Source: Phoronis australis
Lineage: Eukaryota > Phoronida > Phoronidae
Direction: 5' to 3'
Length of the DNA: 64,000 nucleotides
NCBI GenBank assembly: GCA_002633005.1
Contig: NMRA01000745.1
Location: 64,158 to 128,157, forward strand
Part shown: one piece after another, positions 48,195 to 59,949 of the stretch
Layout of the letters: each line of letters begins with the position of its first letter
Numbering within the stretch: position 1 is the stretch's first letter
The notes under the pieces: generated by a model
Databases searched by the model: none
The model's input: only the letters and a program-made list of their open reading frames with translations
Told to the model about the DNA's origin: nothing
Position numbers and translations under genes: made by a program

Positions 48195-51100
48195 CTAATC
48201 ACATCAAAACACATAATTATTTATTTATTATTTATTTATTTATTTATTTATTATGATATTTAAAATGAGGGTGTTCTCTTCATTAATAGCACTGCTTTCC
48301 AAGAGGGCCCTCAACAACAAATAGCAGTATAATAATACAATGAAGTAATAAAACAACGATTTAACATACGTACATGTAACAAAGGTACAATTAAAACAGG
48401 TTGAGAATTAGGACAATAACTAAATGACAAAGATTGGCGAAAATTTAACTATGAGAGATCAAATTAAAAAAAAGAGATGACTCTTAACAGTGAGACTATT
48501 TACGACCACGAAAAAATGACATGATTAAGATAAGTAGGGTATAAAAGATTAGGTAAATTACAGCCACAGTGTGCTCTTTAAAATTAATATCCTCACTCAG
48601 TAGGTAGTGTAAAGGTCAGCTTATTTGTATAGATAAAGATTTTCAGCGTAAACCTGGTCTCTTGGCGAACTGGTCTTGTCTATCTTTTCACAGCGTACAG
48701 CATGTTTTGGTTCTGTGGAATTGTGATTTGTTTAGGGATGCATTTGACATTTTTCGAGTATTGCGACACANAACCTTGTCGGGACCGCAACGGTGTGGCT
48801 GTACTTATCGAATACGTCAGGAAACCGATTGGTGCCAGCGCGTTCTCGTCACATACCTCTGTGTCAATTTTTTTTTTTTGGCGTCCATCGATTCTATCAG
48901 AGATGTGTTACTCAGAGAGTAATACATTTCTAGCTCTAACGATGACATTCGGAAACGCTATTCCTCAAAAAAATACTGAAAAGCCCCACTTACATGTACC
49001 TGCCCATGAGGTCGAGACAGATTGAAAAGTTTGATGGCGCGAAAACGTACAATTCCTCGGAAGACAATCATGTTTCCTTATTTACATGTCTGGTTTCATT
49101 TAACTTGTTTTCGTTTTATTTTACTAACATAATTAGGAAACGGCGATAGCTGTTTAAAGATATACTGTCACTCTTGTAGGCTATTCGCGCACCCTGCCTA
49201 AAATAGAGGGGGCTCGAATTTATCGGTACAGGTGTATGTGGTCTTTTCACTGTAAAAGGAACACGAGGACTATAAAAACCCGGTACTGGGTCCAGACCAA
49301 TGGATCATGCAATCGCGCCGAATTCCTGTGGACTTTGTCTCGTTTTTTTCGGACTTTTTCGTTCTCTGGGGCGGACCTTTTTCCCCACTTCATCGAATGG
49401 GGGACTCGTTCGAGCCCCTCTAGTCTCCTCTGGGTGCGCGCATGTAGGCATAATTACATGTACTTGGTTCATGTATGCTATATCAGTGTGAATTTTACCT
49501 AATGCAGAGCTCCACTTCATCTTGGTCGGAGTCTTACTGTACCAAAACTGTGGGTAGTTGGAAACTCTGTTCTCCCAGTCACAAACACCTTCACCATCTA
49601 TTACTGCGACCCATCCTGTGTCTGTGTCACAGCTCTCGTACGCGGTACTGATGAAAAATCGGCGGTGGGTAGTATGTCCCCTAATCATATCAAAACACAT
49701 AATTGTTTATTTATTATTTATTTATTTATTTATTTATTATGATATTTAAAATGAGGATGTTCTCTTCATTAATAGCACTGCTTTCCAAGAGGGCCCTCAA
49801 CAACAAATAGCAGTATAATAATACAATGAAGTAATAAAACAACGATTTAACATACGTACATGTAACAAAGGTACAATTAAAACAGGTTGAGAATTAGGAC
49901 AATAACTAAATGACAAAGATTGGCGAAAATTTAACTATGAGAGATCAAATTAAAAAAAAGAGATGACTCTTAACAGTGAGACTATTTACGACCACGAAAA
50001 AATGACATGATTAAGATAAGTAGGGTATAAAAGATTAGGTAAATTACAGCCACAGTGTGCTCTTTAAAATTAATATCCTCACTCAGTAGGTAGTGTAAAG
50101 GTCAGCTTATTTGTATAGATAAAGATTTTCAGCGTAAACCTGGTCTCTTGGCGAACTGGTCTTGTCTATCTTTTCACAGCGTACAGCATGTTTTGGTTCT
50201 GTGGAATTGTGATTTGTTTAGGGATGCATTTGACATTTTTCGAGTATTGCGACACACGGTAGCCCAACAGCCAAAGTGATTCAACTTAATAAAGACAATT
50301 AGTGATATTAATGCGTTTATTGTCACTTTTAACAACAGATTATGAGCTAATATCACCGCTGCTTGTTGCCGGTGTTTCTCGAAACAAGACAGGACAACAA
50401 CTTGAGGCTGCTGTCACACGATCATCTGATATTCAAATGTGGCTCTTGAACATTTGGTACATGTACACTGTAGTTGTCTAAACCAATGTATACACACTGC
50501 ATCTTTTCGTATACGAATTCTCTTATGCTAAAATTGATGTATGTAGACAAATGTTCCACATAGAATTTTGCTGGTGGTGTGATTCATACCCAGGTGTGCG
50601 CAAATATTAGTACTCAACTTATGAGCCGAGTTCACGAGGTGAAATTGAGAAGTTTCAAATCATTTTAAAACAAACTCCAGAGACAGGTTAACTGCCGCAA
50701 AGTAGCCAGAATGCATGGAAATTGTACTATTTGGCTACAAAAACAAAAAATTCTCTTACAGAGATTTTCCCCGCCCAGGTTGACGCTACAAGGTTCGGAT
50801 TCGTCCGAATCCAGACACCCCTTCCCCGAAAACTTAGATCCGCCACTGAATACACCTGTAGTGTGCGTGCTGTGATACGCCGTAATATATAATAAGTTTG
50901 TAAAATGTGCTATTGTTACATTTTACGAAACCTACGTCATATTGCAAGGAAATTAACCGAAATCACGAACAAGTGGTATCTGACACGACCAGGGACTACT
51001 GGAGTATTTTTGTGCGAGCGGTGATGCCCGAAAAATTTGAATACGTACCTGTGGGCTCGGACAAAAAAGTGAACCCTTTGGGGACAAATTTGTGTAGAAA

Positions 51101-54100
51101 ATCAGTTTCGCACAGTTTAGTTCCAGGAATTCAGGAACGTCACCTTTTAGATATAATTTTTTAGAAAATCGCACCATTTTGGAGAGTGTTTTTTCTATGA
51201 AAAAACACCCTTTTGGGCTGAACTTTTCGTATACATCTTGTATGGAAAGCCTTCCTGGCTAACACGACATGAAATTGGATTATCATTTTTATTAGTATTA
51301 CATTACTAGTACTACTGCTATTATTATTACTTCTATCACTATTGTTACTCGTCATCGTTTTCGTTATCCTTATTATTATCATCAATATTTTTAAATTGAT
51401 TTAACGAGGACACAATACATAATTAGCAAACTGCTAATACATCATGGTCCTCAAAGATTTTAAAACCGTCTCATTTATGGTTTAATGTTTTCATCGGGCT
51501 TTCCATAGTGGACAGCGAGTGCTGTTCCAAAGGATTTTAAAGGGGTTCCCATGTTCAACCTCAACGATATTGTGAGGAACGTCTTGACAACTGTGGATGC
51601 AAAGTACGCCTACTTCTTGGAAACGAGGAGGATGAGATTTAAAATCTTGTTTAGACGTGCACCAACTTCAAAAATTGATTATTTCTGGCCTATCGGCAAG
51701 CCCTGTATTGTGTGTAAATATAACAGTACTATATACATGTACATCTGTAGTTTGCCAAGAACTTAATTCAGACTATTTTACTCGTGACTTTCATCTAAAC
51801 GTGAGGATACCCACCGTGTAACCATTTTATCTCGTGTTGGAAACATTCCGTGTTAAAGATCTGGGGATTGTTACACGATTATGTTTAAGTTGGACTCTGG
51901 ATGCAGACATTTTTCGAGAACTGACGATTCGTCGGCTGCGGTCCCTGGGACATCAAAATTGCTGGTAATGGACATACAAAACGCGCAATAATTTTCTGTG
52001 GAACGGGGCCCAATACTCTTAGAAAAACACAGTGATGTAACAGAGTGATTTGAACTAGGTTTCGTTGAAAGTGGATTCTATGGAACAAAAACCGCCAACT
52101 TCAAAGTCAATGATGTTTAACATGAACATTTTATACAATGTATAAAAGCGTAAATATACCAGAATCGTTTATGTGCGAGCTGCAACACAAAAATGGCGCA
52201 TCATGAGACACGTGACTTCACGACCATTAGTAATACAATGTCAAACCTTGTCATTATTTATAAGTATTTCGAACTAACGAACACTGACCAAATACTAATT
52301 TCATTTCATATTTTATTTTAAAAGATAATTGAAAGAGAAAGTGCAGGTTTTTATATTCCGAAAGGTCGACAGTCAGCTTTTTGGACTATTGCCCCTTGCA
52401 AAATATCCATGTCCTTTCAGAGCGCAAAATATGTTCTATTTCCCCCAGCTAGACATCTCATTTTTACATGTACAGGTCACGGTTTGACCTGTTGTTACCA
52501 CCACTATTTCAGACATGTTTGACGTCATAGGGACAATGATATTTCTTTCAGCTTTTAAGCTGAATAAAATACGTTACTATGCCGCCACTTTTTTAAACTA
52601 TTGGCTTGCCCTTCTCAAAGGCGAAATTTTGCTGTTGTTTTGGGAAAATCTCTCAACCAGCCGGCAAACAAATGCGTGATTCTACTTCCGTTCACCACAA
52701 TGTCTCTACGAAATTGTCATTCGTAACTAAGGTGGTAGACAGAACCTGTCTGCATCAGAAACATTGGTTTTGCTCCTTTAGTGTGGAGCAGGTCAATTAT
52801 AAGGCAATAAAACACTGGTCGAAATAAACCAAACTATCGTTTTTTCAATGAAATTGGCTTCCAAAATTTAATTCTCCATGAAAAAATTTGTTACTGTCGT
52901 TCGTTTCCAAAGAAATACGAAACTGCACGGTGTGCATTTCTGACTATATCATGAAACTACTCATGTTAAAAAACATGTAAAGCACATAGAGATACTTCTA
53001 AAAGTTCGACCTGGCACATTTGGTAACATTTCATTCACACAATCCGAGAAGGAAGGCGTCAAGTGTGTGAACGGTTTTCTAACGTGTGACAAATATCATA
53101 CAAACACATGCAATATGACGTTGCTTTCGTAAAATGTAATAATGGTACATTTCTCACATGTGCATTCGACGTAAATTGTAACAATTACATACTGTAACAA
53201 CTTGTTTTATTTTAGGAGAGGCCTTGCAACATAAAATGTAACAATTTCGTGAAATGTAACAGTTGTTACATTTTACGAAATTGTTACATTTCGTATTGTG
53301 ACAATTTTCATCAATAATACTTACAATTCTAAAATTTTGAAGTTGCTGACGTCGATCAAGTCAATAAAAGAAGAGTTGATAAGTCTACCTTGGCTGAACC
53401 AGTCTAGTTTGGTAGAAGATTTTCCTTCGAATTCCATAGTGAAAACTTCGCGCCCTTCTTTGAAGAAGGCGAATTTTACCTGCAATAGTAGGATTTATCA
53501 TCACCGCATTGTATGGGTCATTATCTATTCTTACCAGCAAAATCAAAAGCGCACAAATCGTACATGTAACTTTGTTGACTAGCTTCCTCAAAATAAATTA
53601 AACAAATAACGATTCTTATATGTATCACCGTGGAAATAATTCCGAAAGTTGTGTTAACCGGCTGTCATTCACCATAGCTCTCGGTCTATTGTCGCCGTAA
53701 TCACGAGCGAAAAACAATACCGTGGCTAACGTTAAAGTGACTAACATCACCAATAAGATAAATATCCGGTGTCTCAAAAACTGAGCCACTATTTGACAAG
53801 GAATTTCTCAGCAATTGACTTGATTCTACAGTTGGTTTACAAGATACAGCTATGGGCACAAAACCAAACTAAACTGCCGCAAGGAGGCGTTAAAGTAGAT
53901 GATGTCGTCATCGGCAATTGTCTTCATCACACTGAGAACACAGTGGTCAAAGTAGTCAAAGTCGTTGAAAAATCATCGTCAACCGTTCTCTTTAGCGAAA
54001 AACATACATGCAAATTTTTACAATCATCCTTAGAGCGGTTTGGTTGGTAGAGGGTCGGACATCACAAAACAGACTCGAAAACAGTAAAAATAGCCTCTAG

Positions 54101-57100
54101 GTCGCGCGAAATACCTCGAATCCATTCGAAAACGGGTGAATAGCGTCATCTCACCAATGGATGCGTCTATGCAAATTTTACGAAAATTTGTTAAAAACCT
54201 TGAAAAATACAGAGCTAAGGGTAAATTATTGCCACTGGGGTGCACACCGGTAGAGGGATCATTCCGAATGTTCGCCTATGATGTCCCATCCATGAAAGGA
54301 ACACGTGCAAAATTCCTTGGGCATATGTCATAGGGTTTTGGAGCAGCGGACGCCGGACAGACGCCGGACGGACGCCTGACAAACGTGGATGACGGCATAA
54401 TGCAACCACATATCATTATGTGTGCGCACAAAATCACCGAAATGATCGTGTTTATGGGAAACAAAAACAGATTTTTCCAAAAGCAATGATTTCCGCTAGA
54501 GTATCCAGTGAAGGAAAAACAAATATTCATTTTATTGACACCGATGGAGCCAAAGTTAACAGTGAGTCAACGATACATGCAATGATTCAATGAAAACCTT
54601 CTACCGGATACCATGTGACTTTATTCAGGAAACGATTACGTGTTTCCGTAAGATGGGGCTCCTTCACACCAGAGCAAGATAACCAAGGCTGATCTGGTGG
54701 AGGCCACACCAAAACTCATGAAAAAAATTGTGGCCTCCGCTCAATTCTGATTGCAATCCAATGGACTATGCCATATGGGACTCACCGAGGAGAAAGTTTA
54801 CCGGGTAGTGAGAGACAACTTGATTTAGCAGGAGATAAAAGACACAGTAAATTAGTCATGAGAGGAAATCTTGATGGCAGCATTTCTGATTTGGTAGTAG
54901 AAGAAAATGGAGGCCACATTGAGAGTAGGCTGAAATCAACAAGCTTCTGTTCGATATTTTAACTTTTACCTGATGCATATGACAGTGCTCAGACAATTTC
55001 AAGCAGATCTCTGTCATATTTTGCACATTCGTAGATGATATTCGAAGTTTTTTTAGGTATTAAACTTAAACATAATTCAATATATCCGTTACGATGCGAT
55101 TTGCTTTTATTTAGTTGTCATAGTAGTCAACCATCAAGTTGGATATCAGCCTGGTTTGAATTGCTCGTGCATACGATTTTATGGTATTCCTGATTGCATG
55201 TGTGAACATTTTTGAGAACGACGCGAGAAACGAAATGTGTCCGTGAGAACTGAATGCTTTGTCAATGAAAACTCCTTTAGGAAGGAGGAATTTATCTTGT
55301 CTTCACAGTTCTGTTTTCGTATGGCGATAATTCAGTCCAAAAACTGACATTGATGGATGTTGGCACCCCGTTCATGTACTTCGCCTCGATGCATAATTTT
55401 GCTTATACTCATAATTTTGCTTATACGCATAAATTTGCTTATTCGAACGTCATGTCCTCCAAGCCCACCATTTTACTCCATCACATCTTAAAAACTAACG
55501 TCATCCGACTTTGCAAGCCCTATTTGTTAATCATAGAACAGTTGCACCTGGTCCATCTCAAAAGGAACATGATGCTTGTATACAATAGAAAGGCCCGAAA
55601 ATCGTGTCATTACGTAAAAAAGCTGTTGTTAGTCAAAAGGTTCCGAACAGTTTGACCATGACAGGGCTAGCCAAAAGAGCAACGAGTGTTGTAAGTGGTC
55701 CCTGCCACACATTTATGAACTCGATAACAAAAGTCGATCACGTGCTAGCACATCAATTTAAACTACTCTTCATCAACGTCGTATATTAAATGGACTTGAC
55801 AGAGTATTTCAAGGATCTACGAGTTGGAAGGAGTTATGACGATCATATTGTTCAGTGTCAAGCGCAACATTTGTTTTATGTGTAGCAAGCAGCAAACATG
55901 GTTGTGTGTCAAATGTGTGATTACTTTGTTGCGAATGGAAGGTTGAAGAAATATTTGGCGAACGGAGGAAATGGTGTCACCAGACAGTGTAAAGGCTTAG
56001 AAGACGCTAAGTTTTGTGCACGTGCTTTTTTCCCGTCCACTATACATGTAAGACGTACCTGATACACGCCAAACTTGTCCCAGTTCTCCACAAGATGGCT
56101 CTTGTAATGTTCTACTGACGGCACCATTTTGAATACTTCCGCCCCAGGCTGAGCTGTGAATGTTGACCCCGCCCAGAGGTTATACACACTTTTGTTGTTT
56201 GCGCTGCTTACTTTAAATGCAAGTTTCCAGGTGTCTATAAAAGAACATACTCACAAACATTCGGAATTCAAAAAAATCAAATTTTCTACAGATTTTCCGT
56301 AATTTGAAACTATGAATTTTAAAAATACCACGTCGTCGTCAAAATTTTCTTTAAACTAATTTGTACAGAAATTAAAATTTTTCGAATTACAGCTGCTTAT
56401 TAGGTTTGTCTTTGTCTTTGAACGACACCCCGCTAATATTTCTAAATTTAAGAGTACGTAGGGGTCTACTAGAAAAGTTTTAATTCTGACCAATTTCGAA
56501 GCAGTGGCTGGTTTGACTTGAATGTAATGAACACACTCGGCCGCACTCCAAAACTCTGTTTTGAATTGTTTCTAAAACGTTTCTTTTCACGAGGGGCTAT
56601 GAAATATTGGTCTTAAATGACTCAAATGTTGCATTAAAAAAACCGAATATTTTCAAAATGTGTATCAACATTTCTGAGATTTCATCTGAACGTTTAATAT
56701 GTGAAAGACAAGTGTTACTGATATCGTTGTTTTGCTCTGCATTTACATTTTTATTTGGCTAACTTTTACTAAAATCTCACAATAAAATGGATGAAGTCAA
56801 ATTTCAAATTGTATTGGTTTGCTCATTTTAGATGATACGTTTACCGAGTTCAATTTAAACGTTTTGTGAATATTTCTTTAACAAACTTAACGATAAGGTT
56901 TCACAAAGTCATAACAATGGGTTACGTAGGGTGCTCATTTTTACTTTCGGAAAAAACTAATTACCTGTGCGGGCGAATATGCGCCAACTGGTGTCTACCG
57001 TCTGGTACGTCGCTAACCACTTGTAACTACTTATTTCACAAGCTTGGTTCTTTCCACTGTAACCCAAGAAGGAGCAACGCCGTAACAAGCATAGAGACGC

Positions 57101-57322
57101 ACACCACATCTGGGAAGGAATGCAGCTGTATGCACCATCCAGGAAACTCGGGAGGATTCTGTGACCAATGTAGGATAATTCCTGGGACAGTAGCACATCA
57201 CGTTTCTGTTGTTTGGACACTGCTATGACACAGGACAGGCATAATGCGACGACAAGAGAGTGCCTTCTGTAACCTGGCATATTCATTACTGCGGCAACTT
57301 TACCAAACACAGCTAAATGCAT
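48013..57322 (-). CDS. Secreted PAN/apple-domain protein with a C-terminal W-rich domain, partial
   Basis: Minus-strand exons 56965-57322, 56059-56234, 53325-53479 and one of two versions of exon 4 (49499-49680 or 48013-48194) join in frame (phases 1, 0, 2, 1). The product has a signal peptide (start most likely at Met 57286, RRHSLVVALCLSCVIAVS), then a PAN/apple-like Cys pattern (YSCIPSQMWCASLC, RRCSFLGYS, NQACEIS). A second domain follows, spread over three exons: TWKLAFKVSS, VYNLWAGSTF, KLDWFSQGRLINSSF, HRRFFISTAYESCD, TGWVAVIDGEGVCDWEN and NYPQFWYSK. This second domain is the one often paired with PAN in uncharacterised secreted proteins of cnidarians and amphioxus; its function is unknown. 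PAN modules usually bind proteins or sugars. The last recognised exon ends in phase 1, so a short 3' exon is missing. The doubled exon 4 probably reflects assembly. Confidence 0.85.
48214..48770 (-). mobile_element. Non-LTR retrotransposon 3' end with TTTA-type tail (left duplicate)
   Basis: Read on the minus strand the body ends CCTCTTGGAAAGCAGTGCTA, ATTAATGAAGAGAACACC, CTCATTTTAAATATC and then runs into an (AATAA)n/(AAAT)n tail at 48253-48214. A body plus simple tail is typical of a 5'-truncated LINE. The left border is not certain. Confidence 0.6.
49185..49444. repeat. MITE family A copy in the right duplicate
   Basis: Same element as 47705-47963, with the left end kept better (TCGCGCACCCTGCC) and the right end CTGGGTGCGCGCATG. 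Confidence 0.7.
49499..49680 (-). CDS. PAN gene exon 4, version in the right duplicate
   Basis: 182 nt, acceptor GATTAG|GGGACA, donor GCATTAG|GTAAAA. Encodes GHTTHRRFFISTAYESCDTD, TGWVAVIDGEGVCDWENR and VSNYPQFWYSKTPTKMKW. 182 is not a multiple of three, so it cannot be spliced together with the other version. Confidence 0.8.
49705..50256 (-). mobile_element. Non-LTR retrotransposon 3' end (right duplicate)
   Basis: Second copy of the 48214-48770 segment; only about one substitution seen over more than 500 bp (GAGGGTG/GAGGATG). Confidence 0.6.
50257..50911. other. PAN gene intron DNA
   Basis: No exon recognised. A MITE family B-like end (CTTAGATCCGCCACTG) lies near 50834-50849. Confidence 0.4.
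50912..53143. mobile_element. Candidate non-autonomous DNA transposon, ~2.2 kb, with 35-bp inverted ends
   Basis: 50912-50946 (ATTGTTACATTTTACGAAA, then ACGTCATATTGCA) is matched in reverse complement at 53109-53143, about 31 of 35 bases. The interior has only short ORFs with no transposase motif I can recognise. It lies in intron 3 of the PAN gene. The true ends may lie slightly outside the matched arms. Confidence 0.55.
51290..51385. repeat. ATT/ACT trinucleotide-rich simple repeat
   Basis: TTATTATTAC, ATTACTAGTACTACTGC and TTATTATTATCATC within 95 bp; an imperfect trinucleotide microsatellite. Confidence 0.6.
53234..53291. repeat. 58-bp near-perfect palindrome without a loop
   Basis: Left arm 53234-53262 and right arm 53263-53291 are reverse complements at 27 of 29 positions. 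Built from TGTTACATTTTACGAAA-type words that also form the ends of the element at 50912-53143. Confidence 0.85.
53325..53479 (-). CDS. PAN gene exon 3
   Basis: 155 nt, acceptor TTGCAG|GTAAAA, donor GAATT|GTAAGT (phase 2). Encodes VKFAFFKEGREVFTMEF and TKLDWFSQGRLINSSFIDLI. The large palindrome lies 34 bp past its donor. Confidence 0.83.
53850..54400. repeat. Second block of the 10850-12350 repeat family
   Basis: Shares GAGCGGTTTGGTTGGTAGA-, CAGACTCGAAAACAGTAA-, ATACCTCGAATCCATTCGAA-, TTGCCACTGGGGTGCACAC- and TAGGGTTTTGGAG-type text in the same order, and ends in repeated CGGACGCC words near 54350-54380. Lies in intron 2 of the PAN gene. Confidence 0.65.
54401..56058. other. PAN gene intron 2 DNA
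   Basis: Unassigned except for an 18-bp tandem repeat at 55392-55445. Confidence 0.4.
55392..55445 (+). repeat. 18-bp tandem repeat, 3 copies
   Basis: CATAATTTTGCTTATACT-type units start at 55392, 55410 and 55428. Confidence 0.8.
56059..56234 (-). CDS. PAN gene exon 2
   Basis: 176 nt, acceptor TTATAG|ACACCT, donor TATCAG|GTACGT. Encodes DTWKLAFKVSSANNKSVYN, LWAGSTFTAQPG and HLVENWDKFGVYQ. Confidence 0.85.
56965..57322 (-). CDS. PAN gene exon 1: signal peptide and PAN domain
   Basis: Open from ATG 57322; Met at 57286 gives a more normal signal peptide. Ends CGCACAG|GTAATT in phase 1. Confidence 0.83.
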
Positions 57323-59949
57323 TGTGCGATGAACACGTATCCGGCACTGTCAGTTATACTGAAGAAATCAATGCATGAATATCTGTGATCGCCTGGCAAA
57401 TACTTTGCATAGCGTTGGTGCACGTCATCGTGCATTCTCCAAATGGGACACCATGGAACTTTCATGAAAACTGTTTACAGAAATTGTGCGTTACTTCGTT
57501 GGGAGTAAAAAGAGCAAAGTGAACCACTTCCACGGACCCCACCAAAGCGAAGTGAAAACTGCAAAGTTCGACAGGAAACTGCTGACAAAAAGAAGTGTAA
57601 CAAGTTGGTGTGTTTGTTAGGGTTGTAATGTGGAAATCTTGAGCACATGTCCTCAGAATTCCTAAGTACAGTTATGACCGAATATAGTTAACGTTAGGGG
57701 TTTCTAAGGAGGACCTACTGCAGGGTAACTAGGTTATGCTGCACAATAGTTTGATCAAACTATTCCAGTAAGCGAAAGTCTTGTAAGTTAGACGAGGTTT
57801 ACAGTACGTCGTCCTGTTGTTTTGATGTCTATTGCTCTAAACTCAATGAAAGAGCACTGCTGATAACAATGTTAAGTCGATTTAAAACGGTTGTTGTTTT
57901 CTAATATTTTTGGCATGAAATCAATAAATTGACAATGGAGTTATGAAGAAATGATGAGTGAAAATATAACGCAGCGCTTGCTTTTGTAGTTTTGTCAGGA
58001 TCTCTGATTTTTCGACGCTTTTCTGTTGAAAGATGCTATCGAGAACGCAACGATAAGCGACCGGAAACGCAAATTTGTGTTTGTTTTTGCGACCGTGAAC
58101 GCATCGTGGTGTGTCGAACAGTAATGAACTTTTAAACGTGAAAAAGGTTACACAATAAGTGTGGTGCAATGAATTAATTTGCACTCTATCTACATCATGC
58201 ATAACTTTAGTTTCACACACGGTTTTATTTTCATTTCAAGAAACTAGTTTACTGTTAGTGTGATGCGAGCTTCAACGAACATGTTACCCACGACGTGAAG
58301 GTACACCCTACCAAGGTTTTAAAATACAGAGATCTACTTTTAGACGAAACCACTGAAAACAAGAGGTTCTAAACTGAAGAGTCACCCAGGACGTATTCCA
58401 TGTGGCGTGTCAGGCACGGGTAAACAAATTGTTGCAGCAGACAAAGCGAGTGTAGAATCTTCTTGTAAAATTGTGACAGCAAAAGGAAGAAAAATAGCCA
58501 ATGAAGTCAAATGATGATGTTGAGCTTGCCCGTGGTAAGATAGAGGAGTGCGGCAACACTAAAAATTGGGAAGAAGTTGTGTAAACTGGTGTGCTGATAA
58601 AATCGGTGGGATTTTCCTTATGATGTTTTACTGATAACATCGATACAGGGATGAACAGATTGAATTGTGGCACCCGTATGGCTTGAATGTACAGTGTGTT
58701 TGACTCTTCTGTTTTGTAGTCTGGGTCCTAACTTCACTTGCATCACCAGTTTATGATCTCCAGTTTATTGTGACAGTGAAAAAGGTCAAGACATGTATAA
58801 TACACGTACTAAATTGTGATTTTCTCAAAATGTAGCCAACATGTTGTTACTAACGTCACTTCAACTACACACTGTAGTGATTTTCACAGGAAATCAACAA
58901 CAATGTTATAGCACTTCTATTATAATATTAATCTTTTATCAAACAAATCTCAAAATTAGACATACAAAAACAATATTGCTTCAGGGAAATCAACAATACA
59001 ATTCCATTGAACATTTCCCACGAATTAATTAAACTAAATCTCCAGTCGCGGAAAGACTTTAACCGTGAGCTAAAAAATAACGTGCACGTAATTATTTATT
59101 TGAATTAGCCACGAAACTGAAAATCTACTTACATGTATTTGACGGGGACTGCGAAGTCGGGTTCCCCTTCTACAGACAGTCAGGGAAAAGCTTGTACAGT
59201 AACAATGCTTTGAATAATGCATTTGTATTTCTAAATAAATATTCCCCTAAAATGTAACCATAGCGTATAAAATCGAGTAATTGTTTCACAACTGCTTTCT
59301 GTCAGCAAACACTGACTTAGCATGCGCTCACACGGCCTCGATGCCCGGTCAGTTACCTTGTTGCCGGCATCTAAAGCCGGTAACGCAGTGGTTTATTCAT
59401 TGCTGGCTTCTCAACACTTTCACTTAGGAATACTGCAAAGACATTGCAGATTGTATCTAATAAGACAAACTTTGTTTCAGTTTCATATAAGCATTGGCTA
59501 GCATGAGAATAATTCATTTTGAAACAGAACGCAGAATAATAAACGTCTACATGGCAACTCGCCCGGTGCCAGTCCCGACGTAGTCAAGAGCTAATCCGAC
59601 GAAGACTTTACGGTTAGGATCTTTAGGTTCCACAGGCTATCAGTTCTAACCGGAATACACTGATCAGTAAATCATCGAGAGGCGCCGTGAACATGCAGAG
59701 GAAACAGAACGAGTGGATAATTCTTTGGTAAGTTGGAATTCGTCAAAGAAATCACTGTCAACGCAATTTCGGCCACAGACACGGAGATGTTTCACGGCCT
59801 CATACATGTACTTGCTCTTAACAGCGTATTTTTCATTCTTCATACCACGAGCAACTTCCTCTCGAGGAAGTCGAAAAACGATATACCCGTTTTTTTCGCA
59901 GCTTCATATATGTATTTCGGACAAACGGGAACGATGCACCGCAATATAG
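57323..59949. other. DNA upstream of the PAN gene
   Basis: Should include the PAN gene promoter and 5' UTR, but no TATA box or other defined promoter element is convincing. No other exon recognised. Confidence 0.4.

Larger units (their letters stand above)
47297..48770 (+). repeat. Left copy of a ~1.48-kb duplication ending at N 48771
   Basis: Runs from AACCTTGTCGGGACCGC to TTTCGAGTATTGCGACACA and is matched by 48772-50256. It contains a MITE family A copy, a PAN-gene exon, a TTTA microsatellite and a LINE-like 3' end. Divergence is a few percent in the left two thirds and almost nil in the right third. Confidence 0.92.
48772..50256 (+). repeat. Right copy of the ~1.48-kb duplication after N 48771
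   Basis: Starts directly after the N and ends at GCGACACA before unique sequence. The left copy begins after unique sequence and ends at the N, so both borders coincide with the N. Confidence 0.92.
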
